Positions 43,450 to 52,035 of a DNA stretch of 64,000 nt are shown here, piece by piece. This DNA comes from Methanolobus zinderi (GTDB lineage Archaea; Halobacteriota; Methanosarcinia; Methanosarcinales; Methanosarcinaceae): contig NZ_CP058215.1 of NCBI RefSeq assembly GCF_013388255.1, positions 1,054,001 through 1,118,000 of the forward strand, given 5' to 3'. The notes under the pieces were generated by a model, which saw nothing but the letters and a program-made list of their open reading frames with translations, ran no database searches and was not told the origin of the DNA. A program made the position numbers and the translations under genes. Every line of letters starts with the position of its first letter. Within the stretch, counting starts at the first letter, position 1.

Positions 43450-45633
43450 TCAGTCCTTATCGACCAGCACAGCATCCTTTATCATTACTTTTGCCGTGTA
43501 CTCGTCAAGCTCGACAACATCCAGTTCCCGGATTTCTATCTTTTTATTATACATCGGTCCGTCAAGCACGAAGCTCTCAAACTCACCACCTTCACCTGCA
43601 ACATTGAGACCGATCTTTTCGTTGAGCCTGACAAGCCTTTCAATATCCTTTTCATCTATTGTGCGTCCGACCCAGCTCTTATCAAGGCCGTAAGCTGCAA
43701 TGCTGCTGAAAATGAACTCAAAACCGATCGACAATAATTGTTTCATCTCTTTTTCCTGGTCGATGTGCCAGAGTGGTGAAAAAGCTTTGAGACCAAGTTC
43801 GTCACAAACCCTTTCTATCCTTTCCCGCTGGTAATTGGAATACAGCGCTCCGGTGACGACACCTTCGATACCGAACTCATCTTTTGCTCTCTGGATGGCA
43901 TTCTTCATGTCCTCGAGTTCGATCTCTTTTTCGCCGGGAGTGATCTCCTCTATCAGAGGAATACCCATGGCTTCTGCCTGAAGCTGTGCAAGCTCGATAT
44001 TCGGGGTATGGAACATGTAAGAGTCCGGGTTCTGGCTCTTGATTGTGATTAGGCATTCAACTGCATAGTTCTGCTGCTGCATGATATGCATGGCATAATT
44101 GCTGTCCTTGCCAGAACTGAAAAGAACTCCGAGTTTCATAATGGGCTGCCCGTAGAACTGTTTCAGGTATTCGGTCTTTGTCCTGTAGCCTGTTTTTTTG
44201 GTGAGTTTGCCGATGGCCTTGTCAAACCTGCTTCCATACTGAGCAGCCTGCTTTCTACGCATGGAAACTTCATCCGGGAGCCCGATGTCCCTGGCGACCT
44301 CCCTCAGGATCAGTTTGTTCTGGTCCAGCTCGGTATTGATCTTGTACTGAGGGGGTATTTTGAGACAATAGTCAACAAAGCGTCTGTCAAGATAGGGCAC
44401 ACGCAGCTCTATGTTATTGTTCATGGCGACGACATCGTCCCTGTAGGTGTTCTTCTCGTATATCTTCAGTATATCAGCATAGCAATCCCTGCTGATATCA
44501 GTGGAGCGCTTATGGCGGTCATATCCTGCTAGCAGCTCATCAGCTCCCGATCCTGAGAACATGACCCTGATACCGTCTTCCCTGGCAGCAACACATGCAG
44601 CATACATGGTCATGGCAACTCCCACCTTGGGAACGTTCGTATCTTCAACCAGTGGAACAACCGCTTTCAGATATTCCTCAACACCCTCAAGGCTTATCTT
44701 CCTGACATTAAGATCAAGACCAAGATCTTCAGCAAGTCTTAGGGAATGCTCTATATCCGGCGGCAGATTAACATCCTCAAGGCCAGCAGTATAGCAGGTA
44801 AAATCAATTCCCGGCTCTTTACCGAGCATTTTGCACAGGTATGCGATAACCGTTGAGTCAAGCCCGCCGGAAAAGAGGATACCGAACTTTTCATCAGGAA
44901 TACGTACGGATACCGCATTTTCCAGCAATTTCAGAAAATCTTCCTTTATGGTCTCAAAGGGTCTGCTGTCCTCCGGGACTATAGAAAAGAACTTCCTGTT
45001 AAAACGCTGCAAGGATCTGTCACTGAGGTCATAGACCAGGATCTCTCTAGGGTTTAGTTCCTTAATGTCTGAAAACCCTGTTCTTGCTAGAGCTTTCTTT
45101 TCCGATGCAAATGCAAAGCCATCAGATATTGTATACCAGAATGGCTTGATACCGATTATGTCCCTTGCTACGTAGACCTTATTATCTTTCCAGTAAGCAA
45201 ATGCATACACTCCTATGATCTCGGCAAGCAGATCGTCCATTGCCTGAAGTATAGTTTCATCAGAGGTATCGTTTAAGTTCTGCAATTTCAACTCTATCAG
45301 TTCTATAAGCAGCTCGGAATCATTTCTTGCTGTGATGCCGTACTTTTCTGCGAGCTCTTTCCAGTTGTATATCTCGCAGTTGGTGCTGATCTTTCCTTTA
45401 AGGGTAATGGGCTGTCTGACAAAATCAACCATTGAATGCAGGCAATGCCCAAGTATATTATCTATGTCTTCACTTTCAGGCAGATCCAGCTCATCCGCAT
45501 CCTTTGAGAAACCGAACCAGTCATGTCCGCATATTCCCATACAGTCAAGTCCACGGTCCTTCATGATCTTGAGGGACTGCTGGGTCAGTTCGAATGCATT
45601 CTCATTGTTAAAAAAACCTGTAATTCCGCACAT
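43450..45633 (-). CDS. asnB: Asparagine synthetase (glutamine-hydrolysing) fused to a Dph6/MJ0570-like ATP-pyrophosphatase
   Basis: The 727-residue protein starts MCGITGF with the Ntn nucleophile Cys2, has a class II glutaminase domain (about 1-200) and an AsnB synthetase domain with PP-loop LFSGGLDSTVIAYL (about 225-475). From about residue 500 a second ATP-pyrophosphatase follows with LFSSGKDSNYAMHIM, GEGGEFESFVLDGP and a C-terminal ELDV...DAVLVDKD, as in diphthine-ammonia ligase (Dph6/MJ0570). Asparagine synthetase makes Asn from Asp and Gln-derived ammonia; Dph6 amidates diphthine on elongation factor 2. The two are normally separate. One glutaminase could feed ammonia to both, an inference. 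Confidence 0.88.
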   Translation of the reverse strand: MCGITGFFNNENAFELTQQSLKIMKDRGLDCMGICGHDWFGFSKDADELDLPESEDIDNILGHCLHSMVDFVRQPITLKGKISTNCEIYNWKELAEKYGITARNDSELLIELIELKLQNLNDTSDETILQAMDDLLAEIIGVYAFAYWKDNKVYVARDIIGIKPFWYTISDGFAFASEKKALARTGFSDIKELNPREILVYDLSDRSLQRFNRKFFSIVPEDSRPFETIKEDFLKLLENAVSVRIPDEKFGILFSGGLDSTVIAYLCKMLGKEPGIDFTCYTAGLEDVNLPPDIEHSLRLAEDLGLDLNVRKISLEGVEEYLKAVVPLVEDTNVPKVGVAMTMYAACVAAREDGIRVMFSGSGADELLAGYDRHKRSTDISRDCYADILKIYEKNTYRDDVVAMNNNIELRVPYLDRRFVDYCLKIPPQYKINTELDQNKLILREVARDIGLPDEVSMRRKQAAQYGSRFDKAIGKLTKKTGYRTKTEYLKQFYGQPIMKLGVLFSSGKDSNYAMHIMQQQNYAVECLITIKSQNPDSYMFHTPNIELAQLQAEAMGIPLIEEITPGEKEIELEDMKNAIQRAKDEFGIEGVVTGALYSNYQRERIERVCDELGLKAFSPLWHIDQEKEMKQLLSIGFEFIFSSIAAYGLDKSWVGRTIDEKDIERLVRLNEKIGLNVAGEGGEFESFVLDGPMYNKKIEIRELDVVELDEYTAKVMIKDAVLVDKD

Positions 45634-45827
45634 TTTCCCGGTTTTAAGATGTTGTTGTTTCGATTAGATTTCCGGATTACTAAAAGTATACTGCCAGATA
45701 AAAGTTTTGAATAGAATAACGGGAACTGCAAAAAAAAGCGATTGGAAAAGAATGGATTACCGGCTTTTTGAGTTTGCCGGGAATCTGATTTTTGAATCTA
45801 TTAAGCTCAGGTTTGTGTATTGCAGGA

Positions 45828-46211
45828 CTACGGCTTGCAGCTGAGGGCTACCCTTTCTTCGGGTGTTAGCGATATATAGAACCTGAGAATCTCTTCCGGG
45901 TTCATTTCAACCCCGAGATTAAAACCCCGTCTCTGGCCCGCTTTTAAGAACTTCTCTTCCTTCTCATGCTTTTTGTGCATCAGGCGGTTCACTTCTTCTT
46001 CAGTCAGCCTGGACATGTCGATCCTTTTGAGCAGGCCGATCAGCAGGAAATTTTTTTCTACACGCTCGTAGTAGCTCTCTTTTTTTTCCTTCTTCTTGTC
46101 CTGATCAAACAGGTAGAAATGCTTCCCATTTTCATCCTTACCTGAGAGTAATACCTTCTTCAGAACCAGCTTGCCGTTTTCTGATACAATGACCTTACGT
46201 TCGGGCTTCAT
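45828..46211 (-). CDS. Hypothetical charged protein
   Basis: A 127-residue cytoplasmic protein with an N-terminal beta hairpin (KVIVSENGKLVLKKVLLSG), a lysine-rich middle (DKKKEKKESYYERVEKNFL) and helices (MSRLTEEEVNRLMHKKHEKEEKFL). No motif that I recognise. The stop is TAG, and the frame behind it runs only six more codons, so pyrrolysine is not supported. It is divergent from the CDP-alcohol phosphotransferase gene. Confidence 0.6.
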   Translation of the reverse strand: MKPERKVIVSENGKLVLKKVLLSGKDENGKHFYLFDQDKKKEKKESYYERVEKNFLLIGLLKRIDMSRLTEEEVNRLMHKKHEKEEKFLKAGQRRGFNLGVEMNPEEILRFYISLTPEERVALSCKP

Positions 46212-46465
46212 TTCCTTGCCTCTGTTTAAATCTGATTAAATGACAGTACTCCTTGCAACTATCTGATCACAGGATCTTTTTGGTTTAACTTAGTACAATT
46301 TCAGCTTTCTCAAATTCATATATAAAATTGTCTATACTTTAGAATATAATCACCATCATCATCATATAGTCTCTCAGACATGAAAACCCGATTAGCAGAT
46401 AACTAAAATACTAAAAACACTATAAAATATAATAAAATCCTGAGAATACCTGCGGATGGAAATAA

Positions 46466-47053
46466 ATGTTTGGCGAACTAAAATCTAATATCAGGGCATC
46501 GATCCTGCCGATGGCAAAAAAAATACCCCTGTCTCCTAACTCATTGACTTTGATAGGTCTTCTTGTAAGCGTTTATGCCGCAGTCCAGTTTGCAAGGGGT
46601 TTTCTTATAATCGGCGCTCTGCTAATACTGATAAGTGGGCTCTTTGATGTCTTTGATGGTGCAGTGGCCAGGGCGAACGGATGTACTTCAGCCTTTGGCG
46701 CAGTCTTTGATTCGGTATGTGACAGGTATGCCGATGCAGTGGTGTTTGCAGGCATCATCTATGGTCTTATAACAGGCAGCATTCCTCAGGTTAATATATT
46801 GTCAATGCCTCTCTGGTTCTGGACCGTTATGGCGATAATAGGTTCGTATCTTGTCAGCTATACCCGTTCAAGAGCTGAAGCCATGGGTGCCAGTGAAATG
46901 GATGTCGGGATTGCCGAGAGGCCTGAAAGGATGCTTGTGCTGATGGGCGGTGCGGTGACAGGGATGCTTGGAATAGCACTTTTTATTATAGTCATCATCA
47001 CCCATGTGACTGTTGTACAACGCCTGATACATGCCAGGAAATCACTTGCATAA
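46466..47053 (+). CDS. CDP-alcohol phosphatidyltransferase (archaetidylinositol-phosphate-synthase-like)
   Basis: This 195-residue membrane protein has the catalytic pattern D-G-x2-A-R-x8-G-x3-D-x3-D in FDGAVARANGCTSAFGAVFD followed by SVCDRYAD, with metal-binding Asp residues. Several hydrophobic helices surround it. Similar archaeal enzymes join CDP-archaeol and inositol-1-phosphate for membrane lipid headgroups. GERPER-like segment IAERPERMLVLMGG is also typical of that group. It probably is in the cytoplasmic membrane. It lies just upstream of purSQ but with a gap of 93 bases. Confidence 0.87.
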   Translation: MFGELKSNIRASILPMAKKIPLSPNSLTLIGLLVSVYAAVQFARGFLIIGALLILISGLFDVFDGAVARANGCTSAFGAVFDSVCDRYADAVVFAGIIYGLITGSIPQVNILSMPLWFWTVMAIIGSYLVSYTRSRAEAMGASEMDVGIAERPERMLVLMGGAVTGMLGIALFIIVIITHVTVVQRLIHARKSLA

Positions 47054-47146
47054 CCCCGGGCATAGGCAAAGATTATAATATAGAGCGTCTATTTAAGCCT
47101 GATATCTACTAATAATTCTTATTCAAAGAGAGCTGAGGATGCAAAG

Positions 47147-47398
47147 ATGCAGTATCAAGCTGATGTAACCATTGAACTTAAGGCAGGTATGCTTGACCCG
47201 GAAGGCACAACGATAAAAAGAGCTCTTGAACACCTCGGTTATGAGACCGATAGTGTCAGGACAGCAAAGAAATACACTATCACCCTTGAAGCGGAAAGTA
47301 TACACGATGCAAGGGAAAACGTAGAAGAGATGTGCCAGAAACTGATAGCAAACCCGATCATCCATAACTATGCGATATCCCTGAGGGAAACAGAATGA
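47147..47398 (+). CDS. purS: Phosphoribosylformylglycinamidine synthase subunit PurS
   Basis: This 83-residue protein shows the PurS pattern (YQADVTIELKAGMLDPEGTT, then ALEHLGYE and MCQKLIANPIIHNYAI). PurS bridges PurL and PurQ in the fourth step of purine synthesis. GAGGATG lies before the ATG, and its stop overlaps the purQ start by ATGA, a typical arrangement. Confidence 0.94.
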   Translation: MQYQADVTIELKAGMLDPEGTTIKRALEHLGYETDSVRTAKKYTITLEAESIHDARENVEEMCQKLIANPIIHNYAISLRETE

Positions 47399-48090
47399 GC
47401 ATTGCCATTGTCCAGTTTGGTGGCAGCAACTGCGACCTTGATGTCCTTCATGTTCTCAAGGATGTCGTGGGTGTTGATGCCGAGCTTGTATGGTATAAGG
47501 AAGAGAATCTGGACCGGTTTGACGGAATCGTAATACCCGGTGGTTTCTCCTATGGTGACTATCTCAGGGCCGGTGCAATAGCCGCACGTACCCCTATTAT
47601 GAACTCGGTGAAAAAACAGGCCGAAGCCGGCAAACCCGTGATCGGCATATGCAATGGTTTCCAGGTACTCACGGAATCCGGTCTGCTCGATGGTGCACTG
47701 ACCACAAATAACTATCCGAAGTTCAGGTGCGAATCCACATTCCTCAGAGTCGAGACTACTGATACGCCATTTACTTCAGCCTTCAGAAAAGGTGATATCC
47801 TGAGTATCCCAATAGCTCACATGGAAGGAAATTTCTATGCGGATGAGCCAACTCTTGCAAGAATGGAAGATAACAGCCAGGTGGCCTTCAGGTATGTGGA
47901 TAAGAACGGTAAAGTGACTGATGAAGTAAATCCCAATGGTTCACAGGAGAACATTGCCGGAATCGTCAGCACTCAGAAGAATGTGCTTGGTATGATGCCA
48001 CATCCCGAGAGGGCATCCGAGGATGTGCTGGGATCTTCCGATGGATTGAAGATTTTTAAGTCAATGGCGGAGTATATCTCTGGCCGTTGA
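47395..48090 (+). CDS. purQ: Phosphoribosylformylglycinamidine synthase subunit PurQ (glutaminase)
   Basis: This 231-residue class I amidotransferase has VQFGGSNCDLDVLHVL, the nucleophile in GICNGFQVL and the His/Glu in MMPHPERASE. It supplies ammonia to PurL for FGAM synthesis. The start overlaps the purS stop by four bases. purL is not in the window. Confidence 0.95.
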   Translation: MSIAIVQFGGSNCDLDVLHVLKDVVGVDAELVWYKEENLDRFDGIVIPGGFSYGDYLRAGAIAARTPIMNSVKKQAEAGKPVIGICNGFQVLTESGLLDGALTTNNYPKFRCESTFLRVETTDTPFTSAFRKGDILSIPIAHMEGNFYADEPTLARMEDNSQVAFRYVDKNGKVTDEVNPNGSQENIAGIVSTQKNVLGMMPHPERASEDVLGSSDGLKIFKSMAEYISGR

Positions 48091-48314
48091 ATAATTTTAT
48101 TTCTAATTCACGGGTAGCAAGAATTACTATTTGGTAATTCCTGTACTCTATTTACTTTCCTTTGTTTTAAGTCACTTACAATTTATATTCTTAATGATCA
48201 TATTAGTTCAGTAAAACTAATTGTATTGAAAATCCTTTTCTTTACAAGAATATATTTTTCATTTTTGTAGGATTATTTAGAAACATTTTTATCTAGCTAA
48301 CGTCCTTATATTAA

Positions 48315-49634
48315 TTGAGTGGTGGTAATATAATAAAAATTAAACTAGTTACTACAATGTTAATTTTATCGTTTTTATGCATAGGTATCGTAAATGCTGC
48401 AGATGACACGACCGAAACTCCAGTTGCTTCATTCTCTGCAGATGTAACAGAAGGCAAAGTGCCTTTGGAAGTCCAGTTCACTGATACTTCAAGCGGAGAT
48501 CCTACTTCATGGGAGTGGGACTTTGGTGACGGTGAGACCTCAGATTCGCAGAATGCATCGCATGTTTATACCGAGGCCGGTGCTTTTGATGTGAGTCTGA
48601 CGGTAAGTAATGCTAATGAATCAAATTCTGTGACAGAGGTCGGTTATATCTCAACAAATACTATTCCTGTAGTTGATATTGATTATATCCGTCCGAATCC
48701 TGCCATTGAGGGCGATACTGTTAGCTTAGTTGGTATATACGTTTACAATTATACTGCAATCACACGTGGTAATCATGAATGGTACTCCTATTTGGAAGAG
48801 CGTGTAATATGTCCTGGAAGAACATTATATACAGGAAATCTGGAAGTGGGGAATCACACTATAAGCTTCAGGGCTAAGGATAGTGAAGATCAGTGGTCAG
48901 ATCCGGTTTATGGCTCAGTGCTCATTCTCGAAAATAATCCTCCAGAAGCTAGCATTGATTCTATAACACCGAACCATGCACTTAAGGGTGAGGAAGTTAC
49001 GTTCATTGGGTCAGGCACCGATGATGATGGGGTAGTCAACGGCTCGATAATTCATGAGTATAAGTGGGAGTCAAGTATAGATGGTATGCTCAGCACTAGC
49101 AATCAGTCAAGTTTTTCCAGTTCAAACATGTCTGTTGGAACTCATACAATAACCTTAAAAGTAAAGGATCATATGTCAAGTTCTCTGCCAGTGAGCGCGA
49201 CTTTAATAGTTAAAGGTGACACTGAATACATACAGGTAAGTTCCGAGAAGGCCATAAGTGCTAACAACCCGGTAAATATAGTGTTCGATGTTAATGACAC
49301 CAATCTTACATCACTGGAATTTTCAATAACAGATAGCAATGATGCTGTTATTCTGACAAAGGATATAACTGATGAGCTGGACTCCGGTATTTATTCATTT
49401 GAATGGGATGCAACTGACTCACAGGGCGAACCACTCCAGAGTGGAGCGTATAAACTTAGCTTGCTAGGTACTGACTCATTCGGTGATTCAATCTCAGAGG
49501 GAATGATTCTGAATGTTGACCATACACCTCCTGTTATTGTTATAGATGATATCACTGGTGTAATTACACATGAAGATATAGTTTATGCCAGTTCGGATTT
49601 GACTGTTACCATATCCGGATCGGGATATATATAA
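48315..49634 (+). CDS. Secreted PKD-domain surface protein, possibly truncated
   Basis: The 439-residue frame has a hydrophobic signal-like start (TTMLILSFLCIGIVNA), a complete PKD domain (PVASFSADVTEGKVPLEVQF, WEWDFGDGETSDSQNASHVY), two Ig-like segments starting NTIPVVDIDYI and NPPEASIDSI, and a FlgD-like Ig segment. It stops abruptly within VTISGSG without an anchor domain, so it may have lost a C-terminal part. The start is unclear: TTG at 48315 lies before the GGTGG site, whereas ATG 48357 leaves a short signal peptide. It is probably a cell-surface protein. Confidence 0.7.
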   Translation: MSGGNIIKIKLVTTMLILSFLCIGIVNAADDTTETPVASFSADVTEGKVPLEVQFTDTSSGDPTSWEWDFGDGETSDSQNASHVYTEAGAFDVSLTVSNANESNSVTEVGYISTNTIPVVDIDYIRPNPAIEGDTVSLVGIYVYNYTAITRGNHEWYSYLEERVICPGRTLYTGNLEVGNHTISFRAKDSEDQWSDPVYGSVLILENNPPEASIDSITPNHALKGEEVTFIGSGTDDDGVVNGSIIHEYKWESSIDGMLSTSNQSSFSSSNMSVGTHTITLKVKDHMSSSLPVSATLIVKGDTEYIQVSSEKAISANNPVNIVFDVNDTNLTSLEFSITDSNDAVILTKDITDELDSGIYSFEWDATDSQGEPLQSGAYKLSLLGTDSFGDSISEGMILNVDHTPPVIVIDDITGVITHEDIVYASSDLTVTISGSGYI

Positions 49635-50046
49635 CGCGAAAAAAGTGTACGCTTTGAAATTTTGACTTTTTTATGAGTTCGAATATTATTCCCCTCAAGA
49701 TCATTCGGGGTAATAGGTATCTAGAACAATGGATACTCAGAATTTTAGGAAGTTTTGGATTTGTAGTTCGAATTTACTTCCTTGAACATCACGTGGGGGA
49801 TATAGTTAACAAGAAAAAACATTACGCTTTTGTAAGTGTTCTGAACAAACTCATTAGAATAAATTGAATTTTTCTAAGCTGATGAGGTTTAAGTTCAAAT
49901 TATGTCAAAGAATAAGCTGCCTAAATTTTAGATTCAAGTTAGTTGGAAAAAGGAAATATAAAACAGAGGATGTATTACATGCTATTGGATATAATCTTAA
50001 TTCAACCCATATATGTTGATTTAAATAGATTTTCTACAGAACTTTT
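49635..50046. other. Gene-free stretch downstream of the PKD protein
   Basis: This 412-base AT-rich stretch shows no convincing gene. GAAAAAA...TACGCTTT occurs twice, at about 49638-49657 and 49812-49830, in the same direction, as if a segment had been duplicated or lost around a former 3' end of the PKD gene. One 64-codon frame (49673-49867) looks non-coding. Confidence 0.35.
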
Positions 50047-50424
50047 TCAATCCTTTATGCCCAATATTTCTTTGGTCAGCTCATAGCTATGTTCTGTACA
50101 TTCAGAAGTAGATTCATCAATACATTCTTTATAAGCGAATCCTGAGATCTCATAAAGCAGTTTATTTAAATTCCTACCTTTACTTGTTAGGTGATATTCT
50201 ATAGTTAAAGGCGTCTTGGAAACAATTACTTTTTCTATCAGCTCATCTTGTTCTAACTGGCGCAATTTCTCAGATAGGACCTTGCTGCTGAGTTTTGGAT
50301 TGTTCTTCAAGAAATCATTGAAGTGTGTGCTTCCACAGAACATATCCCTGATAATATTAAGGGTCCATTTTTTGCTTATTATTTTGATCGCTTTGTCTAT
50401 AGGGCTGCGTTTCAGTTGACCCAT
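50047..50424 (-). CDS. HxlR-family winged-helix transcriptional regulator
   Basis: This 125-residue protein has the HxlR pattern: PIDKAIKIISKKWTLNIIRDMFCGSTHFNDFLKNNPKLSSKVLSEK in order (winged helix, residues about 8-60), then a wing with TPLTIEYHLTSKGRNL. An AGGTGA site precedes the ATG. HxlR members often sense aldehydes or redox state; the divergently placed fae gene for formaldehyde conversion is a natural target, an inference. The 184-base gap upstream is AT-rich with a candidate operator. Confidence 0.87.
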   Translation of the reverse strand: MGQLKRSPIDKAIKIISKKWTLNIIRDMFCGSTHFNDFLKNNPKLSSKVLSEKLRQLEQDELIEKVIVSKTPLTIEYHLTSKGRNLNKLLYEISGFAYKECIDESTSECTEHSYELTKEILGIKD

Positions 50425-50438
50425 GATATCTCACCTGA

Positions 50439-50484
50439 TTACTAATTGGTTAGCTTAAGTATTTATATTACTTTTGGTAATTAG
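50439..50484. promoter_or_regulatory. Candidate operator between hxlR-type gene and fae
   Basis: CTAATT and AATTAG lie as inverted half-sites in ACTAATTGGTTAGC and TTTTGGTAATTAGG around a minus-strand TATA-like AATATAAATAC. This is the promoter of the HxlR gene; autoregulation is plausible. Confidence 0.35.
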
Positions 50485-50608
50485 GGATTGTAACATGGCA
50501 TTGTAGAAAGCCTTCAAAATTTACTACAAAAAACAAGAATGTTTCAAATCATCTAAATTTGAATATTCAACATGGGCATTTCTACAAAGTTCAAATGGAG
50601 AAATAAAT

Positions 50609-51112
50609 ATGGCAAAAATAACACAAAGTATGATTGGCGAAGCATTGGTAGGAGAAGGACCTGAAGTTGCACACATCGATCTTGTTATCGGTACAAAGGG
50701 AAGTGCAGTTGAGAATGCATTCATGAATGCACTTGCAAACCCACAGCAGGGTCATTCCCCACTGCTTGCAGTCCTTGAACCAAACGTTATGCCAAAACCA
50801 GCAACACTTCTGGTGAACAAGGTTACCATCAAGAACGTAACCCAGGCTTCCCTGATGTTCGGCCCTGCACAGGCAGCTATTGCAAAAGCTGTAATGGACA
50901 GTGTAGCTGACGGCGTTATTCCAAAAGAAGAAGCAGAGAACCTTCTTGTCATTGTTTCAGTATTCCTCGAATGGGATGCAACAGACAAGGAAAAGATCTA
51001 CGAGTTCAACTACGAAGCAACAAAGCTTGCAATAAAGCGCGCTATCGACGGAACACCAACAGTTGATGAGGCACTTGCAAAGAAGGACTCTGCAGAGCAC
51101 CCATTTGCTTAA
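50609..51112 (+). CDS. fae: Formaldehyde-activating enzyme
   Basis: This 167-residue protein starts MAKITQSMIGEALVGEGPEVAHIDL, containing the active-site His of Fae, and has NPQQGHSPLLAVLEPNVMPKPATL-type segments that identify the family (positions about 47-70). Fae condenses formaldehyde with tetrahydromethanopterin to methylene-H4MPT in the cytoplasm. GGAGAAA lies before the ATG. The codons are strongly biased, suggesting high expression. A terminator follows at once, so it is transcribed alone. Confidence 0.94.
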   Translation: MAKITQSMIGEALVGEGPEVAHIDLVIGTKGSAVENAFMNALANPQQGHSPLLAVLEPNVMPKPATLLVNKVTIKNVTQASLMFGPAQAAIAKAVMDSVADGVIPKEEAENLLVIVSVFLEWDATDKEKIYEFNYEATKLAIKRAIDGTPTVDEALAKKDSAEHPFA

Positions 51113-51120
51113 AAAAGACT

Positions 51121-51142
51121 TCCTGCGAGCAAAATCGCAGGA
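51121..51142 (+). terminator. Terminator of fae
   Basis: TCCTGCGA (51121-51128) pairs with TCGCAGGA (51135-51142) over six bases, followed by a T-rich stretch (TATATTTTTAAA), nine bases after the fae stop. Confidence 0.65.
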
Positions 51143-51203
51143 TGCTTATATTTTTAAATTCAATCAACAAATCAATTTTCTAATTAGTAATTAAGGAGCT
51201 ATC

Positions 51204-51719
51204 ATGAAAATTAACAATCAAATTTCTTATGGAATTTATGCCAGATTGGTTTTTTATGTAGTGATATTTGCGCTTTCAGGGTACGTTATATCCTATAGCG
51301 GATTGCTTAATGGTTCTTTAATAACCAATGATGTTTGGTATTGGTTTTTTAGTTCAGTAGCGCAGAGTTTTGTAGCAATAGTTAGTGTTCTGGTGGTTGT
51401 TTATACTTTCAATAAAGATAATATCAAGTATTCACATCAAAAAAATTATCTTGAAACAGTTTTTTCATTTTCAATGTTGGTTGGATTTTTCATAATCTTT
51501 TTCTCGCTTATGTTAATTCCTTTTGCATCGATTCCATTTGGCAATACTTACAACATAACAATAAAATTGATTATAATCCATGGATTTTTAGGTCTATGTT
51601 TTTTTGATTTAATCTATACATTAAAATTTATTCACAGTCTTTGTACAACTTCTCAAGAAACAGAATGCCTTACAGAAACAAATGAGAATTTTTCTGATGA
51701 AATTATATCTGATGAGTAA
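51204..51719 (+). CDS. Hypothetical four-helix membrane protein
   Basis: This 171-residue protein has four hydrophobic helices (FYVVIFALSGYVISY, AQSFVAIVSVLVVVYTF, FSMLVGFFIIFFSLMLI, IIHGFLGLCFFDLIYTL) and an acidic cytoplasmic tail. AAGGAG precedes the ATG. The base composition is clearly more AT-rich than fae beside it, a sign of possible transfer. I do not recognise a family. A casposase 3' remnant begins 15 bases after its stop. Confidence 0.6.
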   Translation: MKINNQISYGIYARLVFYVVIFALSGYVISYSGLLNGSLITNDVWYWFFSSVAQSFVAIVSVLVVVYTFNKDNIKYSHQKNYLETVFSFSMLVGFFIIFFSLMLIPFASIPFGNTYNITIKLIIIHGFLGLCFFDLIYTLKFIHSLCTTSQETECLTETNENFSDEIISDE

Positions 51720-51733
51720 GAGTTTTGATTCAT

Positions 51734-51913
51734 TCAGCCCCTCCCCAACTCTTCTAACCTCTCCCTTACATGAGCATGAGAGCAAACGACTGCCACTTCT
51801 TGCCTCCGCTTCATATAATGCAACGTACCCTTAGAGAACCCCATCTTCTTCCATTTGGAACCATTAATGATGGAGCAGTTGGTACACGTGGAACACTTGC
51901 TTGATGTACACTG
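51734..51913 (-). pseudogene. Remnant of a casposase (Cas1) gene, C-terminal end (copy C)
   Basis: The minus frame encodes WKKMGFSKGTLHYMKRRQ, then HAHVRERLEELGRG and a stop. The intact casposase at 59577-60791 ends WKKLGFSKGTLHYMKKNA...NAHVRERLNQWEKL. The match covers the C-terminal helix-turn-helix of the casposase (its residues about 360-397). The preceding part differs: it holds a cysteine cluster CTSSKCSTCTNC instead of the KRHDSSDIRQK region. Nothing of the catalytic Cas1 domain remains. Same orientation as the intact element. Confidence 0.75.
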
Positions 51914-52035
51914 GTAAAAAAGTGAAATTCAAGGTATTAATACACAATCTTGACAGTATGTTAAGATTGTATATTTTGTATTATTGAAAATTTCTACAAA
52001 GCCAAAAATAGAAAAAATTAAGAAATCCCTTCGGA

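Noticed and set aside
45810-45830. TAG stop of the hypothetical gene at 45828 as a pyrrolysine codon
   Set aside because: Only six more codons follow before TGA and they show no coding character.
49673-49867. 64-codon frame after the PKD gene
   Set aside because: No ribosome site, no domain, and AT-driven composition; more likely non-coding.
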